From positions 1,612,501 to 1,676,500 of the forward strand of contig CANTUR010000055.1 in the NCBI GenBank assembly GCA_947683625.1: a stretch of DNA of 64,000 bases, given 5' to 3'. Source of the DNA: Mallotus nudiflorus. Its lineage: Eukaryota; Streptophyta; Magnoliopsida; Malpighiales; Euphorbiaceae. Both the position numbers and the translations under genes were made by a program. Shown here piece after piece: positions 35,463 to 47,599 of the stretch (position 1 is the stretch's first letter; the number at the start of each line of letters is the position of its first letter). The notes below the pieces were generated by a model. The model was not told where the DNA came from. It searched no databases and was given only the letters and a program-made list of their open reading frames with translations.

Positions 35463-36483
35463 TGATGGAAATCAATTGATTTATAACTCAAGCTCCCCAG
35501 TAGTTTCAATACTATGATAAACTTGATGGTTAGAATTTATCACCTTCTATAATTTTGTTATAGGATCGTTCAAGAATGATATAAGAAAAAACTATTTTAG
35601 ATCTTACCAAGTTAGAATAAGATCATTAACCCTTCATTTAAGCTCCCCAATAGCTAAAGAGCTATGATAAACTTACAATGGAAAGAATTAACACCCATTG
35701 ACAATTGATAAAAACTTTAGTAGACTTTAAAGTCTTCAATATAAATAAACAAAAAAAAATTTGAAAGATGAAGAAGAAGATAAAGATTTTGGATTTTTAA
35801 CACCACAAACCTCATTAGGCTTGATAAGTCACAAAGTTCATACAAGAACTTTAAAGCAAATTTCTCACCAAAAGAAACTCAATATTTTATAACTCAAATT
35901 CAACATGTCTTACAATGAAATGAGGTATTGTTTATATAGATATAAGAATGAGCTCACACTAATACTCTAAATATAAAAACATAAGATAATCTAACCCTAA
36001 TAACTTACAATTATAGCTATTAATTATGTAGATTCCCACTAACACACTTTAAATCTCACTAACTTTTAATTATATAAATTCTCACTAACACACTTTAGAC
36101 CCTACTCATTATTAATTATTTAAATTTCCATTCATTATTAATTATGTAAATATCCACTAACACACTTTAAGCCCCACACTTTAAATCCCATAAACTGTAA
36201 ATTATATAAATATCCACTAACACACTTGAAACCCCACACTTTAAATCCTACTAACTATTAGCCCTCCAAATTCATTTATTTTGACATGGTAAACAAGACT
36301 ATTTAGGCCTCCTTATTGATTTTGACTGAACTTGAAAGTTCATGGGCTTTCCAAATACCTTGAATGAAAATTAACAAGACTTCTTGTAATTTCATGGTTT
36401 TTGACCTTATCATTGGGCCTTGCTGGACTTGCAATAGATTTTATGGATCATTGGACCTAGGTTTTGAGCTTAAGATCACATCA
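35463..36483. mobile_element. Putative solo LTR (1.02 kb) nested in the Athila-like element
   Basis: The stretch starts TGATGG and ends CACATCA, so its ends are inverted TGATG/CATCA, and is flanked by TATAT (35458-35462) and CATAT (36484-36488), a 4-of-5 target duplication. Its composition differs from the Athila flanks. It contains an internal direct repeat (AAGCTCCCCA(G/A)TAG... near 35490 and 35640) and a minisatellite at about 35985-36260. It has no coding sequence. Other readings, such as a remnant of another type, remain possible. Confidence 0.45.
35985..36260. repeat. Minisatellite with CACTAACACACTTTA units
   Basis: About five degenerate units, each containing TAATTAT(G/A)TA(A/G)AT followed by (T/C)CCACTAACACACTTTA or similar, with spacing of roughly 45-65 bp. 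Confidence 0.7.
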
Positions 36484-36780
36484 CATATGGTTGCTTTGTA
36501 TATGTTGAATTTTAGACTGCCTAAGTATTAAGATAATTCTTGTTTACTTTCATTTTCTTGGGTGTCAATTGTTCATTTTCATGAATTCAATGGAAGAGTT
36601 TGCTTTTCACAAGGTAAAAGTTATAACTTTAACCTTGAGTTATTTTTTTAATTTATAGTTTTTAAACTTTATATTAAAAGAAGATTAGAATAGATAATCA
36701 AGTTAAAACCAATTGATGATTGTGGTTCTTTATATGGATAGGTTGTTTTCATATTTTTCTTGAGGACAAGTAAAGACTAA

Positions 36781-36798
36781 AGTGCGGGGGGGATTTTA
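36781..36798 (+). other. Polypurine tract of the Athila-like element
   Basis: AAAGTGCGGGGGGGATTTTA-type sequence just before the 3' LTR, following GAGGACAAGTAAAGACTAA. This is a characteristic Athila/Tat arrangement for plus-strand priming. Confidence 0.8.
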
Positions 36799-38203
36799 TG
36801 AGTGTGAAAAACCTTATGTTTTGAACACTTTATGTTGTAGGTTTAGGATTAAATTAGTTGCATTTATAGCTAATTTTGAGATCTTTTAGTTGTTTTTCAT
36901 ATTTTTGTTTAGTTGTTAGGATTTTATTGATTTTTAAGTTTATTAAGTTAATCTTTATGTATTTTTTATTTCATGATGCATTTGAGAGGTTTAAAGGTGT
37001 TGAAAAAGTCAAAGATAAGATTTGGAAGTTAGAACAAGTTAAATCCTTGAAGAAAAATGACATTTCAAAGCAATGTGGAGTTGTGCAGCTATATACGTGG
37101 GTGCGTATAACCATGCCTAGATGATAAATAGACAATACAACCATGCGCACCTTGTTGCGTAGCCATGCCTAATCCAATACATTTCAAGAGAGACTAGCTG
37201 CACAACCGTGCAAGCTGTTACAATAACTTTTCAAATTCAAATTTTAAGCTGCTGATTTTTAGGGAGGGGGGGATTTCATGGAATTTGAATTGTAATAACC
37301 TCAGAGATTTTGGAGATTGGGTTTATAAAAGGGGAGCCTCTAAAGGAACTAGAGATATCTTTTGATCATCTTTTACTTTTATTTTTCTTAAGAATTAAAA
37401 TTAGTTTTGATTTCATTTTTTGCTATCTTTTCATGTTGATTAAGAGATTTTATTTTAAAGTTAGAGAATATAAAGCTAGTTCAGTAGTAAAGGGGGTTTT
37501 TCTTCACTCTTTGTTATTATTAATTTTCTATTGAGTAATAATGATTGCTATGTTCTCTATACTTCATCTTCTTCTCTTTCTTTTAACATGAGTAGCTAAA
37601 TAGATTAGTAGGGTTCTTATTTCAGTTCAACCATGTGATTATTGTGATTGCATCTAAATCATTAATCTTAGTTCATTAGTTGTTGGTGAACTTAATGTTA
37701 TCTTAGGATTGATCACCCTTTGATTGAATTTACACATTAGAACTTGATTGAGAGATAGGTTCTATTGGATTCAAACAATAACCTATTAATTTTTTACTTA
37801 GTTAAGAGACCATTAGACTATTAATATTGATTAAAGGTTGTGCTTAAGATTGAGTATGATGAACACTTAGTAAGTGAGAGTTGTAAAACTAAGTTATTTG
37901 TATTCAATTAATTATAGATCTTTCTAAGAGGAAAGTCTATGATTCTAAAGAAGGTTTCAAATTGATTTGATTTAGATGTTAATTGATCTTAGGAGGTTGA
38001 ATTGATAATAAGAACCCTAGTTTTAATTTGATTGTTAAATTAAGTGCAATTTCTTTGTGTAGTTTAATTTAATTCTAAACTAAATTTCAGTGTTTAAACA
38101 AACAAACGCTTTAAGTATTACAATACTCAATTTGCAATCTTTGTGGGACAATCTTATTTTTACTAGTTGCATAATTTCGTACACTTGCAGATTTCGTACG
38201 TTA
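36799..38203 (+). repeat. 3' LTR of the Athila-like element
   Basis: Starts TGAGTGTGAAAAACC and ends CGTACGTTA. Collinear with the 5' LTR through about 1.4 kb with scattered substitutions and small indels. After it, LINE RNase H coding sequence resumes at 38204. Confidence 0.9.
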
Positions 38204-38580
38204 GGTAGATATGGCAGAAGCATTAGCAATTCAAGAAGGTTTAAGTTTTGCTATTTCTTTTAACTGTTTACAGCTCAAGGTGGAAAGTGATAGTCTGTTA
38301 ATTGTCAGCAAGATAATCAATGGTGCCTAAGATCTCTCTTACCTTGAAATGTTAGTGGCAGATATTAGGCATCTCAGCTCATCCTTTAACTTGATTAGTT
38401 TTTCTCATATTTCTAAACAAGCCAATTTAGTAGCTCATAGTTTAGTAAAGTTTTCCTTTTTGGTAGATGTAGATGTCTCAAGTTGTGTTCCTCTTCCTCT
38501 TGAGAAGTTAGCTTTTGCATTCTTTGTTGTTTCTTGATTGTTTGTTCTAATATATTCCATTTTCTTAAAAAAAAAAAAAA
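38204..38580 (+). pseudogene. Second half of the LINE RNase H, 3' end and poly(A) tail
   Basis: From 38211 the frame reads MAEALAIQEGLSFAISF then LQLKVESDSLLIVSKI, keeping the Glu and Asp of the RNase H active site, and later a SHISKQANLVAHSLVKFSF piece with the conserved N-x-x-AH. One in-frame stop (near 38328) separates two open parts. The terminal stop is near 38537, followed by a short 3' tail and A14 at 38567-38580. This completes the domain cut at 29164. Confidence 0.88.
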
Positions 38581-40436
38581 CTATCTTCACCAATGAACCA
38601 TTTGTTTAGGGTTGTGATGAAAAAATGGGTATATGAAATTAAAATATCAACAATTAGTAATAAAATTCCAAAAATTTTAAATTATTTTGGGATTGTCATT
38701 GCCTTTTAACATAGTCGAAGTGAAAAATTGATTGAAACAATTATAATCAACTAACTTGCTGGGTAAAAATATCAATGCAAAAATTTAAGAAATACAATAA
38801 CATGTAAATATTTGATTCTTTTGTTAGGGACTGTCTATGCAAATTTATATGATTTGAGACTATTAAAGTATGGCTAGAAAGCTTGGAAGTGGTAAAGAAA
38901 AGGCAAATTGGTTGCGTCAAACTTTAAAATTTGATATATATATATATATACAAACACACCAATAAGTGTAAAGAAAATATTTAAAAAAAAAGCAACCATA
39001 TATGAAATGGATTGTCTAAAATTATCAAAGAGTAAACTTATATAGAGATACGGGTTTAGAATAGTGTGTTTTTTTCAAATAAAGTTTATTTTTTTAGAAT
39101 AATTTAAAATTTTATTTTTAAATATATGAATGTAGAAAAATATATTTTTAAAATTGTTATTTTCTAAATTAATTTGAAAAAGATATAATTTTAGTTAAGA
39201 ATTAATTCAAAAATACTAATGATATATTTAATCCAATAGCCAAACTCCTACAGGAAAAATTTGAGATGATAACAAAATAAAAAAAATTTCAAAATATTTT
39301 TATGTTTTTTTTTTTTTAACGTGAAAAGTACTATCAAACTTTGAAATTGTTTATAAGATTTGGCTGGTTTGACCAAAAAAAAAAAAAAAGTTTATAAGAT
39401 TTGGTTGCATGCAATGATTTGAGTATAAAATAGTGAACATCTTCCAAGTTTGAGATAAGAAATGAGGTTTATCCAAAAGAACAAGAAAAAGGGTTGATGT
39501 GATAACATGTGATGATAATTAATAATGTCATTTGGGTACTATGTTAGCTAAAACACTGAACTAAGACTAAAACGACAAGTAATTAATAAGCAGCTAATTA
39601 TGTTTTCTTTAGGAATATCCGTCACTTCGTTTAATTTTTTTTTTTATTGTTAGCTAATCATGTTTTCTTTAGGAATATTTGTCACTTTGTTTCTTTCTTT
39701 ATTTATTTTATTGCTAGCTTCTCTCCTTTGTTGGGTACTTTGCCACTGATTAATAACTACAATTAATATGTATGTACATATGTTTTTTTTTTTTTTTTTT
39801 CTGGTCGGAGAATCTTTGCACAGACATAATTTTATTAAATCAGACTGTGGGTACCTATTCTAACATACCCACAAACTCTAAGAGTTCATGGGTTTAAATT
39901 TTGAAGTATGCAAATTATAACTCTTTACATGAAGATAATATTTCTCACACACTTTATATATAATTAATATATAGTAATATTAATAATAATATATATATAT
40001 ATATATATATACATATATAAATATAATAGATGTTGATGTATATAGATATGATATGATATTATAATAATATGATATGTATAACTATGTAATATAATCTGGT
40101 ATGTGTTAAAAAAAAAAAAACCCAAAACAAAAACTTTTATGTTTAGTTACATAAACAAAAAGAAAAAGAGAATAATATGATTGATTGAAGAGGTGTTAGA
40201 ATGGACGAGATGTAGTGTCTGTGATATGGGCACAAATCATAATTAAGGATTAGCCAAGTATTAATAGATTAAAGTCAGTGAGCCCATAGATCTTATATAG
40301 GACAAAGAATTGTTTGGTTGCATTAGGCTAATTAAATACATCCAATATTTAATATATAATACGCATATATTTGTTGGTGATGCAAGCACAAATTATATAA
40401 TTCTTGGGTGTGTATTTAGATAAAAACATTCTCACA
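38581..40436. other. AT-rich intergenic DNA with small local duplications
   Basis: No gene seen. A direct duplication of about 63 bp at roughly 39590-39716 repeats AGCTAAT(T/C)ATGTTTTCTTTAGGAATAT...GTCACTT. A smaller one at 39347-39406 repeats TTTATAAGATTTGG. A TA microsatellite lies at about 39990-40011. Confidence 0.6.
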
Positions 40437-40441
40437 TCATG

Positions 40442-43400
40442 TGTAATCACCCATATTTTTAAATTACGGTGTTAATAAAATTTAAAAATTATATTTATTT
40501 ATTTTTATTATTTATAATTAATAATTATTATTTTATGATAAAATATTTTCAACGTAAATATGTATTTTTTTAAAATTTTTATTATTTAAATATTAGGGTT
40601 AGTATTATTAATATTATTTTTGGATAGATTTATTTTAATATTAATATTTTAAGTACATTATTATTATTTTATTTTTATTGATTGACATTATTTTATTATT
40701 AAATTATTTCATAAATATTATTTATATTATTATTATTTTCAAATGTTATTGTGTGTTATTATTATCATGGTATTATTTTTATTATCATTATTGTTATTTT
40801 TATTGTTTAATATTATTAGGAATATTATTTTTATTATTCAATTATCTTAGTAATATAATTAATTTCAATTATTTTATTATATTTAATTGTATTAGTGCAT
40901 GTGTGTGTATATATATATATACACACACACACACAAACAAAAGAGAAAGAACAAACACAGAATCATCTCCTTCCCTCCTCGTTCAGCCTCGATTTTCCCA
41001 CATCAATGTGTCTCACCCACCATTGCCTCTGACCACCTTCGTCCTGCCATCGCCGCCGTCACCTCCTCCCCTATTCTTCTTCTTCCTCACGACACCGGAC
41101 AATAAGAAGTAGTAGCAGCGGCAGCAACTGAACATTCAGTCACTGGAGCCGCTCCCATCGGTGAGGGCTCGAGTTGCTTGGCTCAGTCGACTCCTTAAGC
41201 TACGGGGAAGACGATCCCAAGCTCCATTCAAGCTCATAGTTGTCCATTTGTAGGTTTGGTTTGATTTTTAGTTTATGTCCATTTTCGTTTTTATTTATTT
41301 TTTTAAGCTTGAGTTTGGTTAATTCTTGATAAATTCTTTTTGAAATATTAATCTATGCATCTTAATCTACTCATACATATTTTTAGTTTATTTGATTTTT
41401 GGTTAATTTTTTTGAATATTTTAATAATTAAAAATGAATTTTCGTTAATTAATTATTTTAATTATGAATTTGGTTAATTTAGTGTTAGTATATTATGTTA
41501 ATAATTTTAATGTTGAGAAAATAATTTTTGGATATTTTGTATAATTTCTAGAGATATTTTTGTATTATGGGAATTTTAGGATTTTGGGTTAAATAAGCAA
41601 TTTTGTTGAAAATATTGTTTAATTATATGTTTTATATAATTTTGGTATAATATATGTTGATAAAATTATTTTTGTGATTTTATATCATTTTTGGGAAATT
41701 ATTTGTATTATGTGATTTTTGATTATATAGGTTAATTATGAGTTTTTGTTGAAATCGTGGTTAAATTATATGTTTTAAATGATTTTGAACTAATAATTGG
41801 TATTCAAATGGTTTTTACAAATTATTTACTATTTTCAACTAATTAATACAAATTTTTGAAAATATAGGTTAATTATGGATTTTTGTTAAAATTATAGTCA
41901 AATGTTATATTTTAAATGATTTTATGATTATATAGAGTATTAAAATGATTTTTATAAGTTATTTGTAATTTTTAACCAATTAATATTAATTTTTGAAAAT
42001 TATATTCAAATATATATTATTTACTATTTTAGTGTTAAAAATGGGTTTTAAATTAATTTTATTATATCATTAAACTATTTACGTAGTTAAATATGAATTT
42101 AATCATTTTAGGTTAATTATGTGAAAAGTTGGTTTTCATTAATATTGTATAATATTTGAGATTTTATTAGTTAATTTGTGATAATTTTGGAGTATTATGT
42201 AAATAATAAATGTATTTATTATTTTGAGCTTAAATGGGTATTTTATTATTTTTATGATGTTAAATTGTGATTTTAATAATTATTTGCAATTTATGTTAAT
42301 TTAATTGTAAAATGGGAATTTTATTCCATTTATGAATTTTATTAGCAATTATTATTTAAAAACTAGAATTTTATGTTTTAGTTGAAAAATAAAGGTTTTT
42401 AATATTTTTATGGATTTTTGATGATTTTTATTATTTTAATATTTAATATTTTTGGTTTGTGATTTGTGAACCTCGGTTGAGAATTTGTGCAGTATGAGGG
42501 TCCTAACCCGAGGTATTGAGTATTTTGTGATTTTAGAAGTGTATTTTCTGTGCAGGATCAACCCTACTTTTGTAGGGAGATGTTCGTTTTACAAATGAGA
42601 CTTTGCTGAATTTTCAATAAATTTCTTGTAAAACGTAACAACCGGTCCGAGTCTAGTTTTGAAATTTTTATTGTGTCTTTCAATAGTAATCCTAGAAGCG
42701 TAAAGTTAGAAATTTATTCTGATATTATATTATTATTTATTTTTCAAGTTGTGCCGAGACCGAGGCCTATCAGATTAGGTTCTCAGAGTCTGTCTCATGG
42801 AGCGCGAATCAGTTAGTTATTATACTATATATATATGCATTGCATTTAGGATGCATGATTTAGAATTTTTCATGTTCATTATATGTTTTTAAAAGTGATT
42901 TAATTTATAACATAGTTTGGTATATTTTCAATTTATTTTTAGTAAATTTTGATATATATATAATTGCATATTTTCAATATACATTTAGTATATTTTTGGT
43001 ATATTTAGGATTTATTTTTGAAATATGCATGATATATAATTAGGTATATTTTTAGTATATTTTTGATACATTTCAAAATAAATGCATGTTTTATCTACAT
43101 TATAGACTAAGCATGTTTAGTTTATTTTAGGTATTGTTTTAGTATATTTTCAGTATATTTTGAAATAAATGCATGTTATACTATTGATTCATACTTAATT
43201 GTTTTTAAATATATCATTGGTATATTTCATGTTTGATTTGACATATATATACTCGAAATATACTTAGTTGATTTTAGGTATATTTCTAGTATATATATAG
43301 TTTATTTTATCATTATGGCTATTATTATGCATTATTTATTTTTTTGTATGTATGTTTTATTTTAAATGAAAGATATCGATAGAACGTACTATCTAGTGGG

Positions 43401-44280
43401 CAGCACTAGGACCATGTATGTACCGATGCAATAGATTTAGGGTTGAGTGAGAATTAATTGTGGTGATTATGAATTAATTGAGACTGATTGATTGATTTGA
43501 GGTGTGATATGATTGATAGTGTGATTGTTGGAGCTCAATTGACCAAGTTTCTCGGGGCCAATTATACTGACAGTCAGACTGCTGGAGCTCGGTTAACTTA
43601 GTGTCTCGAGACCAATCTACTGTCCATATGGAATAAGTGAATTTATTTAGAATTAAGTGAGTCTGTATGGCTAGAGTGATGTTATGGTTGATTGAGGTTG
43701 TGATTTAATAGGATTTTATTTGATCCTTCAATAAAATAAACGTTTTTTGTATTTATTATATATATAAATGCAGAGTTTGACATTTGTGTGAAATGCATGT
43801 ATATATATATATATACGAACGCCTGTTTGTATATGATTTAGATTGCAGGTATATATATTATAATAATTCATTCAGTGAAATCTGACCCCCCTCAATTATT
43901 TTTTTTCTCAGAAGATCTTATATTGTCAGATCTTAGTAGTAAAGCTCTTCGCCGGTGTTCTTCCGCCTCGGCTAGATTATGTAAAATTTATATTTAAACT
44001 CTGATTTGTATTCTAGAAATTACAGTAGTAGTGCTATTGTATTTGTAGAGTATTGTTTTATTCTTAATACTTTGTATCCGGTATATTGTATGAACATCTT
44101 TTATTTATGAATGGATATTGAGTATCTATTTTTATATATCGATTTGAAAAGTTTTAATTCTATTATATTTTTATTTATATAATTACATGCATTTTTATTT
44201 TTAAGGCTTGCTATGATTCCAGATTCGAAAGAATTTTCATTCCCTAACGCCGGTCATAACTCTTGGGTTTGGTCATGACA
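40442..44280 (+). mobile_element. Solo LTR (3.84 kb) related to the Tekay-like element's LTR
   Basis: Starts TGTAATCACCC and ends GGTCATGACA, matching the ends of the 3.1-kb LTRs at 50484 and 58616 (TGTAATATCCC...CGTGACA). Internal landmarks shared in order include TAGGGAGATGT(T/C)CGTTTTAC, AAAACGTAA, GTGCCGAGACCGAGG, GAAAGATATCGATAGAACGT, GTGGGCAGCACTAGG and TTAGGCTTGCTATG or close variants. The 5-bp flanks are TCATG (40437-40441) and TCATA (44281-44285), 4 of 5 identical. No internal region is present, so it is a solo LTR left by LTR-LTR recombination. The open frames at 40678-41112 are LTR sequence, not a gene. Confidence 0.85.
43527..43634. repeat. Two tandem 54-bp units within the solo LTR
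   Basis: Units starting G(T/C)TGGAGCTC at 43527 and 43581, each running to CAGACT/CTACTGT. The same two-unit arrangement occurs in the 3' LTR of the Tekay-like element (61041 and 61095), while its 5' LTR has one unit. Confidence 0.85.
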
Positions 44281-44285
44281 TCATA

Positions 44286-46296
44286 CATGGGGCTTATGGG
44301 GAGACAGTAAATATTTATATGATTGGCTATGCATGAACTTTTTGATTTACGAATATAATTTAATTTTGTTTCATTTCAAGGGAAATTCTATTGGTTTTCA
44401 ATACTTTTCCAATAATGAAAAATAAAAACTTTTGATTTTATAGAAATTCTTTTATTAATATAAAAGTCAAATCAACTGTATAATATAAAATAATATTTTT
44501 TTTAATTAATTTAGATATATTATATTTGATAGACAAATTTATAATATAGATATACATATTTTATGGAATTTTTCAGAAATAATCAAAAACAGAAAAAATT
44601 TCAACAATATGGTTGATTTATTATTTTTTTTTTCAAAAAGAGAGTATTTCACAATATTTATTTCAAAAATACCATGATTGTTTTCATATATAAAAAATAA
44701 CTAGAAACAACTAAAACAATCAGAATAATAAAATAAAATAACAAATAATACATTAAATTTTTTCAAATCAATCCACTGAAAATAGAAATGTAATAACCGA
44801 AAATAATCATAAATAACTGGAAATAATCAGAAATAATAAAAAAAAAAATCAAAACAACTAAAACACTAAAACAACCATTGAAATAACCAAATAAAATAAC
44901 AAATAATGCTTTATAATTTTTTTTTAAGTCAATCCAATAAAAACAAAATTAGGATATAAACCCAATCAAAATAGAATAAAAACAAAAAAGAAGAAGAGAA
45001 TTCAAGAATAACCCAAGTATTTACAACCAAAAATAAAGAAAACTAACACATACCTATTACGATTTAATTGAAAGATAATAGTTTTCAATACACAAAAAAA
45101 TATGAAAAAGCAGAGATTTATAAGATGTAATAAGAAAATTTAATTAAAAAATTTATGGGTTTGTATGCAAGAAATTTTGATTATTCTATAATTACTAAGG
45201 CTAGTTTTAGATTTAAGAAAAGAGACGAAAAATTAGAGAGAAAAAAAAAAAGAAAAACTAGAGAAAAGATGAAAAAAAAAAAAAAGCAATAAAAACATAG
45301 AGAAAAGAAGAACAAAAAGAAAAAAACGGAAAACTGAAAAAATAAAAAAAATGTCATGTAAAACACGAGAAAAAAAAGACAACTGCATATTTAAAAGTAT
45401 TTAAGTCAAAATTAATGTACAATGTAATTTTATTAATCAAATGTAACGCACTTAAAAATACATTAAAAATTTAATTATTAAGTAAAGTACATTCAAATTA
45501 AATAAAAAAAACTTTCTATAAAAAGTCAATAACATTGAAATTAAGCTTTACATTTTAATTTTTTAAAAGGTGATTGATAGATCATATTTTCTTGTAACCT
45601 ATAAAATTTAAATTAATTTTTTTTTTTTTACATCCTTGGAATACATGGAATAATCAGTCCTATGTCGGTTGATTGGTATACACAGGCATGTTTATATTAC
45701 ACCAAAATAGATGATAGAAAATTTTGGTTGGAGAGACCCACTTCAAAAATGTCTGACTCAAATAGAAATGCAAGTCAACAAATGTTCAAATAATTATTCA
45801 TTTAGTTTGGAACCTTGCTACCGCCCTCAGTTTGACAAATATATTTTTTAAAAAAGCTATTTAATTACATCAATTTCACCCATTTAATAGCTTAGTTTAT
45901 TTATACAAATCATCTAATTTCATGCCCATACTCAACATGGACCCCATTAGCTAGCAATTTCTCAATCTATGTTATGTTAGCTTATCCTACTGCTTTCATA
46001 GTCACTATTAAGCCAGTGAACAAAGAAGAAAAATGTTCTTTCTTTGCTACAAATCTAGCCCAATGCATCATCATCGTCAACGAAATTATTTTTCCTAAAA
46101 AATTATCCAATAGAATTGCTTATTAGTATTTTATAATATCACATGTTAATTATTAGTGCCATGGGAAAAAGAAGAATTTAAATTATTATTTATGATGTAG
46201 GACGCCACACAGAAATCTTTACAATGATAATCTAACAAACTCTGCAATAATAATCTAAGAAACTTTGGTAATGCCGTGAAGATATGATCCTATGAC
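44286..46296. other. AT-rich intergenic DNA with A-rich tracts
   Basis: A purine-rich stretch at 45220-45380 (GAAAAAA/AGAGAAAA units) produces a spurious 61-codon minus frame. No gene or element end recognised. Confidence 0.6.
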
Positions 46297-46301
46297 CATA
46301 C
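46297..46301. repeat. Left target-site duplication of Copia C
   Basis: CATAC; the right copy is CATGC at 62455-62459 (4 of 5). Confidence 0.6.
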
Positions 46302-46433
46302 GGTTGAGATGAGCACTAAAAAATTAAAAATTTAATTGTGTATATATTAAGAATTAAATCTTTGTATATAATTAGGAGTTAAATTTTTTATTTATTTAGA
46401 AAGTTATTATATTTCTAATTAGTGTGTAATTAG

Positions 46434-46493
<60 letters not shown>

Positions 46494-46578
46494 GGATGTA
46501 ACATATCTTGTGAATATAAAAAAAAATATATAATTTCCTTCAATTTTTCTATACTTTTCCTCTAAATTTTATTGTTTA
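46302..46578 (+). repeat. 5' LTR of Copia C, with TA expansion
   Basis: Collinear with 62221-62454 (shared: GAGATGAGC/GAAGTGAGC start, AAAGTTATTATATTT, AATTAGTGTGTAATTA, TTTTCCTCT end). Its first bases are GGTTGAG where the 3' copy has TGTTGAAG, and its end is TTTA instead of TTCA, so both terminal dinucleotides have mutated. A TA run at 46436-46489 accounts for its extra length. Confidence 0.8.
46436..46489. repeat. (TA)27 microsatellite inside the Copia C 5' LTR
   Basis: Uninterrupted TA dinucleotides for about 54 bp at the position where the 3' LTR has only a short TA-rich stretch (TTTTATATGTATATATAAG). Confidence 0.95.
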
Positions 46579-46590
46579 TGGTATCAAAGC
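46579..46590 (+). other. Primer-binding site of Copia C
   Basis: TGGTATCAAAGC, one base from the tRNA-iMet PBS consensus, directly after the LTR end. Confidence 0.85.
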
Positions 46591-46663
46591 ATACCTATTG
46601 ATTTTTTTTTTTTTGAAATCATGTTTTTTTTTTCTCTTCAAAATCCTTTGAATCCTTGAAATC

Positions 46664-47560
46664 ATGACAACTGAAAATGCATCAATTGTATCTCGTGGAA
46701 CACTCACTCTCATTCAAACTCTTCAAGATAATTCTCTCTTTTCTATTGGAATTATACTTGATGATACAAACTATCTTCTATGGTCACAATTCATGGAGAT
46801 GTATATTGGAGCCAAAAATAAATCTAGCTTTCTTACTGACACAATGCCAAAACCATCAGCATGAAATAAAGCTTTGGAGACTTGATTTATTGATAATAAC
46901 TGAGTCAAAAGTTGGCTTATTAATTCCATGAGTTCAACATTAATGCAGAGATTCATCCGTTTTCAAACAATAAAGGAGATATGAGATGTTGTCTCAAAAA
47001 CCTTTTATGATGAATCTGATAAAACTCAATTGTTTGAATTAAACTGGAAATCATTCATTACATGACATAATGGTAGGCCATTACTTACATATTACAATAA
47101 GCCGTTTGGGATATTTCAAGAGATTGATGCTTGGATGAGTGCTTAAGAGGAAGATGTTAATAAAGTAGTATCACTTCACAAGCATATTACTCGGATTCGA
47201 ACATATATTTACCTTGTCGGACTTGACTTAGAATTTAATAATGCTTGAAGTGAAATACTACGAAAGGATCCACCTCTTGATCTCAAGTCTAGTTATACAT
47301 ATGTGTGTAGGGATCACAACCAGTGATAGACGATGGAGGAGCCTAAGATTCTACTAGATCATGCAGTACTTATAGCAGCTCTGACTTCGACTCGCCTATA
47401 GTTTAAAGGGAAAGTACCGAATAAGTCTAATACATACATATATACCCATTGTGGTGAAGTTGGACACTCTAAGGAACATTGCTATGAAATTGTAGGCTAT
47501 CCAAAATGGTGGGATTTCAATAAAAAGCCTCGTAAAAGGCTTGGAAAAGCTGTAATTGCC
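46664..47560 (+). pseudogene. Copia C gag remnant with zinc knuckle
   Basis: Starts at an ATG (46664); the N-terminus holds the LDDTNYLLWSQFMEMYIGAK block typical of Copia gag (UBN2 region), followed in broken frames by an ELNWKSF piece and related helices. The zinc knuckle at 47441-47482 reads YTHCGEVGHSKEHC: the first Cys of C-x2-C-x4-H-x4-C is Tyr. A YEIVGYPKWWD tail follows, as usual in plant Copia gag. Several stops. Confidence 0.8.
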
Positions 47561-47599
47561 ACCTCTAGTGTCACTAAACCAAGTGGTGATCTTGATGAA

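Larger units (their letters stand above)
29165..38203 (+). mobile_element. Athila-like Gypsy LTR retrotransposon inserted in the LINE RNase H
   Basis: A 9.04-kb element with LTRs of about 1.40 kb (29165-30564 and 36799-38203), an Asp-tRNA-type PBS (30571-30588), gag, protease, a small integrase tail, a spacer with possible extra ORF, and a G-rich polypurine tract. Reverse transcriptase, RNase H and most of integrase are missing through an internal deletion near 33345. The LTRs differ by several percent over their first 250 bp by eye. A clear 5-bp target duplication is not preserved: flanks are GATGA and GGTAG. The host LINE frame continues on both sides, so the insertion is well supported. 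Confidence 0.88.

Noticed and set aside
29160..38208. Clean 5-bp target duplication around the Athila-like element
   Set aside because: Flanks GATGA and GGTAG do not match convincingly under any nearby boundary; the insertion is supported by the LINE frame instead.
40678..41112. 144-codon open frame with Tyr/Ile/Leu-rich start and Pro-rich end
   Set aside because: Part of the solo LTR; composition follows AT-rich DNA, a CA/TA microsatellite and the GC-rich leader patch.
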